A stretch of 56,070 bases of DNA from MGBC131033 sp910585655 (GTDB taxonomy: Bacteria > Bacillota > Clostridia > Lachnospirales > Lachnospiraceae). Below are positions 1 to 7,036 of this stretch, piece by piece. Within the stretch, counting starts at the first letter, position 1. Every line of letters starts with the position of its first letter. The position numbers and the translations under genes are program-made. The notes under the pieces were generated by a model. That model searched no databases and was not told where the DNA came from. It saw only the letters and a list, made by a program, of their open reading frames with translations. Location of the stretch: positions 1-56,070 of the forward strand of contig CATBCG010000050.1 of NCBI GenBank assembly GCA_949502025.1, given 5' to 3'.

Positions 1-1
1 G

Positions 2-292
2 AATGTGCTTCTGTCCACGGAGACAGGTTCACAGGACAAGTGCCAGATATTGGAGGAAGATTTTCATATCAGAATGACTTTAGCCTTGGAAAGTGAGGTG
101 TCGCTTATGTGTAATTTAAGTAAGGGTGTGGAGGAGAAAGGAATTCAAAAGGGAATTGATAAAGGAATAACAGCTATGATTTTAACACTGAAAGAGCTAC
201 AAATATCAAGTGACGTTATTCTGAAACAAATCTGTGAAAAGTTTGGTCTGACAGAAGAAACTGCAGAAACTTACTTAAAAGAAATATGTTAA
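2..292 (+). CDS. C-terminal part of an Rpn/PD-(D/E)XK-type nuclease (cut by window edge)
   Basis: The frame is open back to base 2, so the gene probably begins outside the window; the first ATG inside is at 5. The visible protein has a GIQKGIDKGI stretch followed by an amphipathic tail ending in LTEETAETYLKEIC. G-x-x-K-G repeats followed by a short helical tail are typical of the C-terminus of Rpn (recombination-promoting nuclease / transposase_31-like) proteins. The nuclease domain itself is not visible, so family membership rests on the tail alone. A second tail of the same kind lies at 49157-49399. A full-length gene continuing leftwards, or only a relic, are both possible. Confidence 0.55.
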   Translation, partial: NVLLSTETGSQDKCQILEEDFHIRMTLALESEVSLMCNLSKGVEEKGIQKGIDKGITAMILTLKELQISSDVILKQICEKFGLTEETAETYLKEIC

Positions 293-297
293 ATATT

Positions 298-338
298 TTA
301 GACAGAGCATTTTTTGTGTTCTGTCTGAAATAATATTA
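298..338 (+). terminator. Hairpin after the Rpn-type gene
   Basis: AGACAGA (300-306) pairs with TCTGTCT (320-326) around a T-rich loop, 8 bases past the stop codon. The T run is in the loop rather than after the stem, so this is a weak terminator candidate. Confidence 0.4.
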
Positions 339-348
339 CGAGATTTTT

Positions 349-390
349 GCACTTAAGGTTGATATGGAGAGCCGTATCATACCTAAGTGC
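349..390. repeat. Imperfect palindrome with 19-nt arms
   Basis: GCACTTAAGGTTGATATGG (349-367) pairs with CCGTATCATACCTAAGTGC (372-390) across an AGAG loop, with one bulged A on each arm and a G-T pair. There is no T tail after it. It sits between two decayed genes. It could be a small palindromic repeat or a transcript hairpin. Confidence 0.5.
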
Positions 391-454
391 GACATTTTGA
401 AGATAGCAAGGGCATGAAATGTACAGGGCTTGGATGGAGGAAAGGGGGAAAGTT

Positions 455-915
455 ATGCCAGTAATAAAAGGGCTGGAATGGGCGTTTGACACAGTTGCAT
501 CTACATATGAAAAACTTCGCCCCGGATATACGGATGATCTTTACTAAAGACAGGATGCAGCTTAACAGCGGTGGAATATGGAGAGAACTTCTCAAAATTG
601 TGTAAAAAAAAGTTTAGAGAATATAAAAATTTTTCGGTTATCACGGAGAAGTTTGAAAATGTCTCGTTTCCAGAAGAGATTGGGTATACAAAAGTTTATG
701 CTATGTTGAAACCTGGAGGAGCTTTTGCAAGATTTGCCAATCATCCATATCGGGATAAGGGCAATCCTATCCTTTCAACGGAAATAGATAAGCTATATTC
801 CAAATATTATTATGCTTACTATGGCAAGGATATAAAAAAGGAAACGGAATATAGCGAAGAACAAGCCATTCATAGAGCTAAACTTGCAGCTTGCAAGAAA
901 GCCGTAAAGCATTAG
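455..915 (+). pseudogene. Class I SAM-dependent methyltransferase, internally deleted
   Basis: The first piece starts at ATG 455 (MPVIKGLEWAFDTVAS and onward to GYTDDLY) and stops at TAA 545-547. This matches the N-terminus of a common Firmicutes SAM methyltransferase family. In another frame, from about 541, the text resumes with LLKTGCSLTAVEYGEN and continues to 915. The SAM-binding glycine loop that should lie between the pieces is missing, and so is the stretch normally found between the NVSF and PEEIGY segments. The C-terminus diverges after EEQAIHRAKLAA. At least two deletions and a frame change make a working enzyme unlikely. The family comparison is from memory. Confidence 0.75.
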
Positions 916-952
916 GGAAACATCCTATCATAAGGGAAGAGGGAGCGGTGAA

Positions 953-1960
953 ATGAAGATAGAGGATAAAATAGATACAAATTTCAGAGGAACGATCTAT
1001 ATCGTACAAGATGGGAGAGTTTTATACGAAAGAGAACATGGATATGCAGATATGCCAAACAAAACCGCGAATACGATAGAAACCAGATATGCCAGCGCAT
1101 CCGCAGGAAAGGTATTTGTTGCAGTTGGTATTTTACAGTTGATCGAGCAGGGAAGAATCGCTTTTGAGGATACGATAGGCGCGTTGCTTGAGATACCTTT
1201 ACAAAAGATAGATAAGGAAGTAACTATCAGACAGCTCTTAACTCATACGTCGGGTGTTCCGGATTATTTTGATGAAAGCGTTATGGAAGAGTATGAGGAA
1301 TTGTGGACGGATTATCCGAATTATAAAATCAGACACAACCAGGATCTGCTTCCGCTTTTTCTTCATAAACCGATGATGTATCCCAAAGGTGAAAAATTTC
1401 AGTATAACAATTCCGGGTATGTGCTGCTGGCGATGATCCTAGAAAAAGTGACGGGAATGTATTTTGACCAGTACTTAAAAGAACATATTTTTGAACCCTG
1501 TGGAATGGAGGCAACCGGTTATTATGAATTGGATAAGCTGCCGTCTGGATGCGCCAATCACTATATTTACTGTCCTGATACGAAGGACTATCGTACCAAC
1601 ATATTTTCGGTCGATGCAAAAGGAACCGGCGCGGGTGGAGCATTTATTACGGTAAAAGACATCGTTCGCTTTTGGACGAAGTTGGTGGAAGGAGAGCTGA
1701 TTTCAAAAGAGCTTGTGTCAGAAATGCTTTGTAAGCAGAGCGGAGATGGGGGCGACGCAGAAGAGGGATATTATGGTTACGGCGTGTGGATAATTGATTC
1801 CCCAACCGGTAAAGATCTGGCATATATACAAGGCTGCGATCCGGGAGTGAGCTTTCTCTCCGAGTATAACCCAAATAATGGTATGATTTCAGTTCTGGTA
1901 AGCAATTATGGGGATAATGTCTGGGGGGAAATGAGAAAAATAAGAGAAGTTTTTTATTAG
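953..1960 (+). CDS. Serine hydrolase, beta-lactamase (class C / PBP-like) family
   Basis: This 335-residue protein has the beta-lactamase/transpeptidase fold signatures: S-A-G-K at 50-53 (catalytic Ser and Lys of SxxK), and Y-N-N at 151-153, the YxN tyrosine motif, inside KFQYNNSGYVLL. The third box (KTG or HTG) is not clear; IQGCDPG near residue 285 is the likely counterpart. There is no evident signal peptide, so it may act in the cytoplasm as an esterase or peptidase rather than on the cell wall. ATG 953 has GGGAGCGG upstream. The gene follows the methyltransferase relic and precedes rtcB by 28 bp. Substrate unknown. Confidence 0.85.
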   Translation: MKIEDKIDTNFRGTIYIVQDGRVLYEREHGYADMPNKTANTIETRYASASAGKVFVAVGILQLIEQGRIAFEDTIGALLEIPLQKIDKEVTIRQLLTHTSGVPDYFDESVMEEYEELWTDYPNYKIRHNQDLLPLFLHKPMMYPKGEKFQYNNSGYVLLAMILEKVTGMYFDQYLKEHIFEPCGMEATGYYELDKLPSGCANHYIYCPDTKDYRTNIFSVDAKGTGAGGAFITVKDIVRFWTKLVEGELISKELVSEMLCKQSGDGGDAEEGYYGYGVWIIDSPTGKDLAYIQGCDPGVSFLSEYNPNNGMISVLVSNYGDNVWGEMRKIREVFY

Positions 1961-1988
1961 GAGACATTGTGCTTAGAAAGGAATCTAT

Positions 1989-3488
1989 ATGATACATAAC
2001 ATCGCATGGAAAGACCGAACCCAAACGGTTTCCTGTTATCTGCCGGAGGATTCTCTGCCGGAAAAGGCTGCCGTAACAGAGCTTTATCAGATGACCGAGC
2101 TGGAGGAAACTTTAAAAAAGCTGGCTGCCGTACCAGGAATTTTTCAGGGAGAACAACCGCGGATAGAAGATATAATCGTGACACCGGATTTTCATAAAGG
2201 AGCCGGAATCCCAATCGGAACAGTGATGATGACAAAGGGCTTTGTCGTTCCTCAGGCTATGGGGAATGATATTAACTGCGGAATGCGGTTTTATACAACG
2301 GATTTGCAGGAGGAGCAGATTGTAGAAAAGCTTCCAGCCTTAATGAAAAAAATCCGTCATCTGTTCTTTGAAGGCGGCAGGCAGATCCCAATGACCGGCA
2401 GGCAGCGGCAGGCGTTGTTTCGGAATGGCTTAATGGGACTTTTAGAGACGTATCGGGATGGTAGAGAGAGCGGACTGTGGCGGTATTACCAGCCGGAGGT
2501 ACAGGAAAAATGGCTGGGTCGTACCAGGTTTTGTGGAAGTTTGAGGGCAGAGGCTACGGAAGGGTTGGAGGATTTTATCGGCGATTATGAGCAACTGACT
2601 TATGACGATCAGATTGGGACAATCGGCGGCGGCAACCATTTTCTGGAGGTACAGCGGGTAGCCGAGCTTTATGACGGTCAGACGGCAAATGCCTGGAAGG
2701 TGAAAAAAGGTGCGGTAGTGGTGATGCTTCATGCAGGTTCTTTAACGATTGGTCATCACAGCGGTTTGCTGAACCGAAAGCTTTGCCAGGAGAGTTATCC
2801 GGCAGGACTGTCCCACCCGGAACATAAACTCTATCCTTTACCAGAGGAGGGAGGAAGAGCGGATATATGGAACCGGTTTTGGTCAGCCACCGCCAATGCC
2901 GTTAATTTCGGCTTTGCCAACCGTCTGTTTCTTGGTTTTATGATAGAGGCAGCTTTTACCGAAATAGTGGGAGAATGTGAGATGGAATTACTCTACGACG
3001 CTCCGCATAATTACATTTGCAAAAAGGAGATTGCAGGAGAGACTTATTATCTTCATCGGAAGGGCGCTTGTCGTGCGGGCGGCTGTGAGGAAATGGTTGG
3101 TACGGAGTTTGCCTATTATGGCGAACCGGTGATGATTCCTGGCTCAATGGGGAGTTCCAGCTATTTGCTCCGCGGACTGGGGAATCCGGAAGCGTTGTGG
3201 AGCGCCAGTCATGGCGCCGGGCGGAAAAAGTCCCGTGGAGAGGCAATCAAGGGAAACGAAGAGGAATTTCGTCGGTTTATGGAGCGGTTTCATATTATTA
3301 CGCCACTTGACCCGGATCGTCAGGATGTAAAGGGCAGAGCGGATATTTTACAGAAATGGGAAGAAACGATTCGGGCGGAGGCGCCGTATGCGTATAAGGA
3401 TATCGATCAGGTGATCGCGGTACATACCGCGCACCAAATGGCAGCTCCGGTAGCCAGACTGGAACCGATTTTTACAGTAAAGATGTAA
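1989..3488 (+). CDS. rtcB: RtcB-family RNA ligase
   Basis: RtcB joins RNA 2',3'-cyclic phosphate or 3'-phosphate ends to 5'-OH ends using GTP and Mn2+. The family signatures are present: DFHKG (67-71), GNDINCGMR (92-100, metal-binding Asp94 and Cys97), GGGNHFLEVQ near 215-224, a HAGS motif, and SHGAGR near residue 405, which holds the histidine that is guanylylated. At 499 residues it is slightly longer than the usual 400-480. No rtcA or archease gene is nearby. It lies 30 bp before endonuclease V, so the two may share a transcript, suggesting a nucleic-acid maintenance cluster (inference). Confidence 0.93.
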   Translation: MIHNIAWKDRTQTVSCYLPEDSLPEKAAVTELYQMTELEETLKKLAAVPGIFQGEQPRIEDIIVTPDFHKGAGIPIGTVMMTKGFVVPQAMGNDINCGMRFYTTDLQEEQIVEKLPALMKKIRHLFFEGGRQIPMTGRQRQALFRNGLMGLLETYRDGRESGLWRYYQPEVQEKWLGRTRFCGSLRAEATEGLEDFIGDYEQLTYDDQIGTIGGGNHFLEVQRVAELYDGQTANAWKVKKGAVVVMLHAGSLTIGHHSGLLNRKLCQESYPAGLSHPEHKLYPLPEEGGRADIWNRFWSATANAVNFGFANRLFLGFMIEAAFTEIVGECEMELLYDAPHNYICKKEIAGETYYLHRKGACRAGGCEEMVGTEFAYYGEPVMIPGSMGSSSYLLRGLGNPEALWSASHGAGRKKSRGEAIKGNEEEFRRFMERFHIITPLDPDRQDVKGRADILQKWEETIRAEAPYAYKDIDQVIAVHTAHQMAAPVARLEPIFTVKM

Positions 3489-3518
3489 AGGATTTGACAA
3501 AATAAGCTGGAGGGGGAT

Positions 3519-4214
3519 ATGAAAGAACAGATAGAACAAACCAGAGAATATTATATCCGACAGCAGTTGTGTTTGAAGGAGCAAATCGATACCATTCATA
3601 CGATAAAAATAGAAGAAATCCAGCGGATAGCCGGAGTGGATTTGGCTTATTGGAATACGGAGGATGGGAAGGAATATGCCGTCTGCTGTATCGTAGTACT
3701 GGATTATAAAACCAGAGAGGTCGTGGAGCGACGGTATTATGTGGATGAGGTATCGGTTCCTTATATTCCTGGCTGTCTGGCTTTTCGAGAGCTGCCGCTC
3801 TTTTTTCAGGCAAAGGAGTTGTTAGAGGAAGAGCCGGATTTGTATGTTTTTGACGGCAACGGGTATCTGCATCCAAGAAATATGGGAATTGCCACACATG
3901 CAGGAATTTTGCTAAAAAAACCAAGCATAGGAATAGCAAAAACCTATTACAAAGTGGAGAACGTGGATTTTACCATGCCGGAAAACGAGGTCTTTGCCTA
4001 TGAGAATATCATGGTGAAGGGAGTTGTGTATGGCAGAGCGGTACGCACGCAAAAAAATGTAAAACCGATTTTTCTTTCGGTAGGAAATAAAATCCGGTTA
4101 GAAGAAGCAATGGAAATAGTCAGACATATGGTGACAAAAGAAAGCCATATTCCGCTGCCGACCAGGCTGGCAGATTTGATGACGCATGAGATAAGGAGCG
4201 AAAAAAGAAAATGA
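3519..4214 (+). CDS. nfi: Endonuclease V (deoxyinosine 3'-endonuclease)
   Basis: Endonuclease V nicks DNA, or RNA in some homologues, one nucleotide 3' of inosine. The 231-residue protein has the expected order: GVDLAY with metal ligand Asp41, PYIPG wedge at 81-85, FRELP with Glu91, VFDGNG with Asp112, and KPSIGIAKT with the conserved lysine. ATG 3519 follows GGAGGGGG. Its end overlaps the ATG of the next gene by four bases (ATGA), indicating translational coupling. Confidence 0.93.
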   Translation: MKEQIEQTREYYIRQQLCLKEQIDTIHTIKIEEIQRIAGVDLAYWNTEDGKEYAVCCIVVLDYKTREVVERRYYVDEVSVPYIPGCLAFRELPLFFQAKELLEEEPDLYVFDGNGYLHPRNMGIATHAGILLKKPSIGIAKTYYKVENVDFTMPENEVFAYENIMVKGVVYGRAVRTQKNVKPIFLSVGNKIRLEEAMEIVRHMVTKESHIPLPTRLADLMTHEIRSEKRK

Positions 4215-4585
4215 ATCGAAAAGACGTCTTTCAATGGATAAAGAAGACATATGGAACAGAGCCGGATTATCCTTGGAACGATAGAAATGCTGTATGGCGG
4301 CATAAAGATAATTGTAAATGGTTTGGAATCGTGTTAAAAGTTAGTCGGAAAACATTAGGCTTAGCAACAGAGGAAGGAATTCCAGATGATGTAGATGTGC
4401 TGAATGTCAAAGGTGATCCGAATTTAATCGGTGCGCTACGGGAGAAAAAGGGATTTTTACCAGCGTATCATATGAACAAAGAAAACTGGATTTCAATTTT
4501 GTTGGATGATACAGTACCAGAGGAGGAAATCAAAAGTTTGATTCGATTCAGCTATCAACTGACAGAAACAAAATGTAGAAAATGA
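4211..4585 (+). CDS. MmcQ/YjbR family protein
   Basis: This 124-residue protein has the MmcQ/YjbR (CyaY-like fold) pattern: an N-terminal amphipathic helix, YPW, a WFGIVLKV strand, a central VDVLNVKGDP strand, GFLPAYHMNKENWISILLD and a C-terminal helix ending SYQLT. Members are called DNA-binding by fold, but a function is not firmly established. The start overlaps the stop of nfi by four bases. The helper role beside endonuclease V is inference. Confidence 0.85.
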   Translation: MNRKDVFQWIKKTYGTEPDYPWNDRNAVWRHKDNCKWFGIVLKVSRKTLGLATEEGIPDDVDVLNVKGDPNLIGALREKKGFLPAYHMNKENWISILLDDTVPEEEIKSLIRFSYQLTETKCRK

Positions 4586-4663
4586 TTGAAAATAGTTCGC
4601 TTTCCGGCTATAATAAACACAAAGTACCAGATCGGATATTGGTCGGATAAGGGAGGGAAGCGC

Positions 4664-5017
4664 ATGAGACATAAAAGGATTGTCCGTATGAGACAGGAAG
4701 CAGCCAGACGGAGAAAGGCAGACCAGAAAGAAGACGCTTATTTAAAACGAATTTGTGCAAAAGCTTCTACCAAAGATAAAATTGTCAAAAGACCCCGAAA
4801 GCCGGCAGGATTTCGGGGGGAAGACAGCAGAGGGCTTTATTATGACAGGCATTACAGGGGGAGCGGAAGCTACTGGGGCAGTGGAAGCTATCGATTCGGA
4901 AGCTTGCTTCGCGGGAGTTACCGGAGCAGCTATCGGAGCAGCGGGAGCTTTTCAAATGGAAGCGACGGAGGCGCGTTTGGTCTGGAACTAGGTGGGTATG
5001 GTCTGCATTTGATATAA
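4664..5017 (+). CDS. Small basic Gly/Ser/Tyr-rich protein, unknown
   Basis: ATG 4664 has GGGAGGG eight bases upstream; the frame is open further back to 4586, but no good ribosome site supports that. The 117-residue product has a Lys/Arg-rich first half (MRHKRIVRMRQEAARRRK) and a low-complexity second half of GSGSYWGSGSYRFGS-type repeats ending in a Gly/Leu tail. No domain recognised. The pattern suggests a disordered or spore-coat-like protein (inference). An overlapping + frame, 4755-4991, encodes an Ala/Gly-rich 78-residue reading without a clear ribosome site; I treat it as a by-product. Confidence 0.55.
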   Translation: MRHKRIVRMRQEAARRRKADQKEDAYLKRICAKASTKDKIVKRPRKPAGFRGEDSRGLYYDRHYRGSGSYWGSGSYRFGSLLRGSYRSSYRSSGSFSNGSDGGAFGLELGGYGLHLI

Positions 5018-5045
5018 AGGCTTATAAGCTAGAAGGGATACGCGT

Positions 5046-5915
5046 ATGATAACAGCATTTCATTCCTTTTGGTCAAAGCCAAATCGAATAAAAAATAATG
5101 GAGCGGTAATAATTCCTGATTTTGAACTGCTGGTGATGGTATTGTCTGCTTTAACATGGCAGAGTATCCAGGGACCGATTCGGATGATCACCGATTCCGA
5201 GGGAGCGGAGTTTTTGGCAGGTCAGGGCTTATCCGGGCTTTGGAGCGAGCCGCCGGACTGCAGCCTGGATGCGATTCCGCCGGAGCTTGACGCCTTTTTG
5301 TTTTGGGCAGCCGGAAAACTGGTGGCGTTACAGACGATGGAGTGTCCTTGCGTGATGCTGGATACAGATATGATCATATGGAAGAACCTGGAACCTTTAT
5401 TGGGAAGTCACGTAATAGCGGCGCATGAGGAAGAGCTGATGCCGGACATCTATCCGGATCCGGCGTTATTTGCGTTGCAGGAAAATTATACGTTTCCAAG
5501 GGAGTGGGATTTTACCAGGAAAGCCGCCAATACCGCTTTTTTGTATATGCCGGATAGAGAATTAAGAGATTATTACGTAAAGTCTGCCCTGACCTTTATG
5601 GAAAGTCTGGATCGACAGGAGATGGATCCGACGGTATCTATGTGTTTTGCAGAGCAAAGGGTTCTGCCGATGTGCGTCCAGGCAAAGGGCGGGGCATTAG
5701 AGTTCCTGCTGGATGCAAAAGAACTTGACGCACAGGATTTTGTCACCCATCTTTGGGGCTATAAGCGTCTTTTGCTGGAATCTGAGACAGAGCGGGAGCA
5801 ATTTTGCCGCCGCTGTATGAGGCGGATTGCCTTGGACTATCCCGAATGGGCAGAGCAGTTGAAAAAAAGCCCGTTATTGGCTAGGTATGGAAAAGAAGCC
5901 CTCCGGAAGCGCTAG
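5046..5915 (+). CDS. Putative GT-A-type glycosyltransferase-like protein (DUF6734-like)
   Basis: The 289-residue protein begins with MITAFHSFWSKPN and carries MLDTDMIIWKNLEPL (near 103-118), a D-x-D motif in the setting used by GT-A glycosyltransferases to hold a metal and nucleotide sugar. A later THLWGYKR segment could supply the third metal ligand. No membrane segment or signal peptide is seen, so it is probably cytoplasmic. The resemblance to DUF6734-type proteins is from memory. It lies just before sigma-K; a role in modifying the spore envelope would fit but is inference. Confidence 0.55.
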   Translation: MITAFHSFWSKPNRIKNNGAVIIPDFELLVMVLSALTWQSIQGPIRMITDSEGAEFLAGQGLSGLWSEPPDCSLDAIPPELDAFLFWAAGKLVALQTMECPCVMLDTDMIIWKNLEPLLGSHVIAAHEEELMPDIYPDPALFALQENYTFPREWDFTRKAANTAFLYMPDRELRDYYVKSALTFMESLDRQEMDPTVSMCFAEQRVLPMCVQAKGGALEFLLDAKELDAQDFVTHLWGYKRLLLESETEREQFCRRCMRRIALDYPEWAEQLKKSPLLARYGKEALRKR

Positions 5916-6018
5916 GACAGAATAATAAAGCGATTATTTGTATTTTCAGGTTGGAAAAGCACGCAAACTGTCCCACGTTCATAAGATGAAAGTAGATTTG
6001 GGCGTGGAGGTTTTTGTG

Positions 6019-6675
6019 TTGAAGTCTTTTCCGAAACCTTTGACGGCAAAAGAAGAAAGCATACTGTTGGAAGAGATGTGTGTAAGTCCGGATGCTTCCA
6101 CGACGGAGTTGATTCGGTCAAAAGAAGCGAGGGACGAATTGATCGAACGAAACCTCCGCTTGGTAGCACATATTGTAAAAAAGTACAGCCATACAGACCG
6201 GGATATGGAGGATCTGATTTCTATTGGGACAATCGGGCTGATCAAGGCGGTAGATACCTATAATGCTGGAAAAGGAATTCGTTTGGCTACCTATGCTTCT
6301 CGCTGTATTGACAATGAACTGCTGATGATGCTCCGCAGCAGCAAAAAGCGTGCCAAGGATGTTTATTTGTCTGAACCGATAGGGGCTGATAAAGAGGGCA
6401 ATGAAATCAGCCTGCTGGATATCTGTACGGCTCCGGAGGTAGACATTGTAGAGGATATGGCGTTACGGGAGGATATTAAAAAACTGTACGGCTATGTCAA
6501 CGACACTCTGACGGAACGCGAGAAGGAGATTATCTGGATGCGATACGGACTGGGAAACGGCAGGGAGATGACGCAGCGGGAGTTAGCAGAACAGCTCTAC
6601 ATTTCCAGGAGCTATGTGAGCAGGATTGAGAAAAAGGCGCTCCATAAGCTGCGGGAGAAGTTTGAGCAGGGGTAG
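6019..6675 (+). CDS. sigK: RNA polymerase sporulation sigma factor SigK
   Basis: Sigma-K directs late mother-cell transcription during sporulation. The product starts LKSFPKPLTAKEE, as SigK proteins do, followed by sigma-70 region 2 (LIERNLRLVAHIVKKY, EDLISIGTIGLIKAVDTY, GIRLATYASRCIDNE) and region 4 (REKEIIWMRYGL, ELAEQLYISRSYVSRIEKKAL). TTG 6019 is chosen because TGGAGG (6005-6010) lies eight bases upstream; GTG 6016 is equally possible and the frame is open back to 5938. No long pro-sequence is visible from these starts. The gene is not interrupted by a skin-like prophage. Confidence 0.93.
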   Translation: MKSFPKPLTAKEESILLEEMCVSPDASTTELIRSKEARDELIERNLRLVAHIVKKYSHTDRDMEDLISIGTIGLIKAVDTYNAGKGIRLATYASRCIDNELLMMLRSSKKRAKDVYLSEPIGADKEGNEISLLDICTAPEVDIVEDMALREDIKKLYGYVNDTLTEREKEIIWMRYGLGNGREMTQRELAEQLYISRSYVSRIEKKALHKLREKFEQG

Positions 6676-6700
6676 GCGGAATTATTGGAGAAAAGTGGAT

Positions 6701-6760
6701 AATGAGATGGAGTCGATTCAAATGTAAGGGACTGAATGGACTTCATCTCATTTTATTTGA
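6701..6760 (+). terminator. Terminator after sigK
   Basis: AATGAGATGGAGTC (6701-6714) pairs with GACTTCATCTCATT (6739-6752), 13 of 14 plus one G-T, and ATTCA/TGAAT extends the stem inward. A TTTTATTTG tract follows. Long, convincing intrinsic terminator. Confidence 0.85.
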
Positions 6761-6843
6761 ATGAATACACGATGGGGAGGGTATATTTCATAAAAGATGG
6801 TGGGAAAACAGAGATGACGTGAGTAAGACTTTGTAAAAAAACA

Positions 6844-6872
6844 TTGCCTAATGGGGCAGATTTTGGTATACT
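6844..6872 (+). promoter_or_regulatory. Sigma-A promoter of the phosphoglucomutase gene
   Basis: TTGCCT (6844-6849) and TATACT (6867-6872) are 17 bp apart. The expected start near 6880 leaves a leader of about 155 nt before the gene at 7037. Confidence 0.75.
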
Positions 6873-6879
6873 AATAGTA

Positions 6880-7036
6880 ACATGTCAGCTACAGAAAAAT
6901 CCATGGTTCAGGTCGGCAAAGGAACACTGTCCTGCCCATGGAGCAGTCAGATTCCGTAACAGACATAAGCCCAATATCGGGCTTGGAACGGTCCCTTTAG
7001 GACGGTTCTAATAGAAGACTGAAAGGAGAAAAAAAC
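6880..7036 (+). promoter_or_regulatory. Structured 5' leader upstream of phosphoglucomutase
   Basis: The leader contains two CCATGG boxes (6901 and 6936 regions), a perfect stem AAGCCC (6967-6972)/GGGCTT (6979-6984), then GAAC/GTTC enclosing TCC/GGA (about 6986-7008), and then GAAAGGAG as ribosome site. I could not match it to any riboswitch class I know. The 6676-7036 gap holds only the sigK terminator, this promoter and this leader. Confidence 0.4.

Noticed and set aside
6880..7036. A known riboswitch (SAM, THF, c-di-GMP, ydaO, preQ1, ZTP) before phosphoglucomutase
   Set aside because: None of the conserved cores I know for these classes is present; left as an unassigned structured leader.
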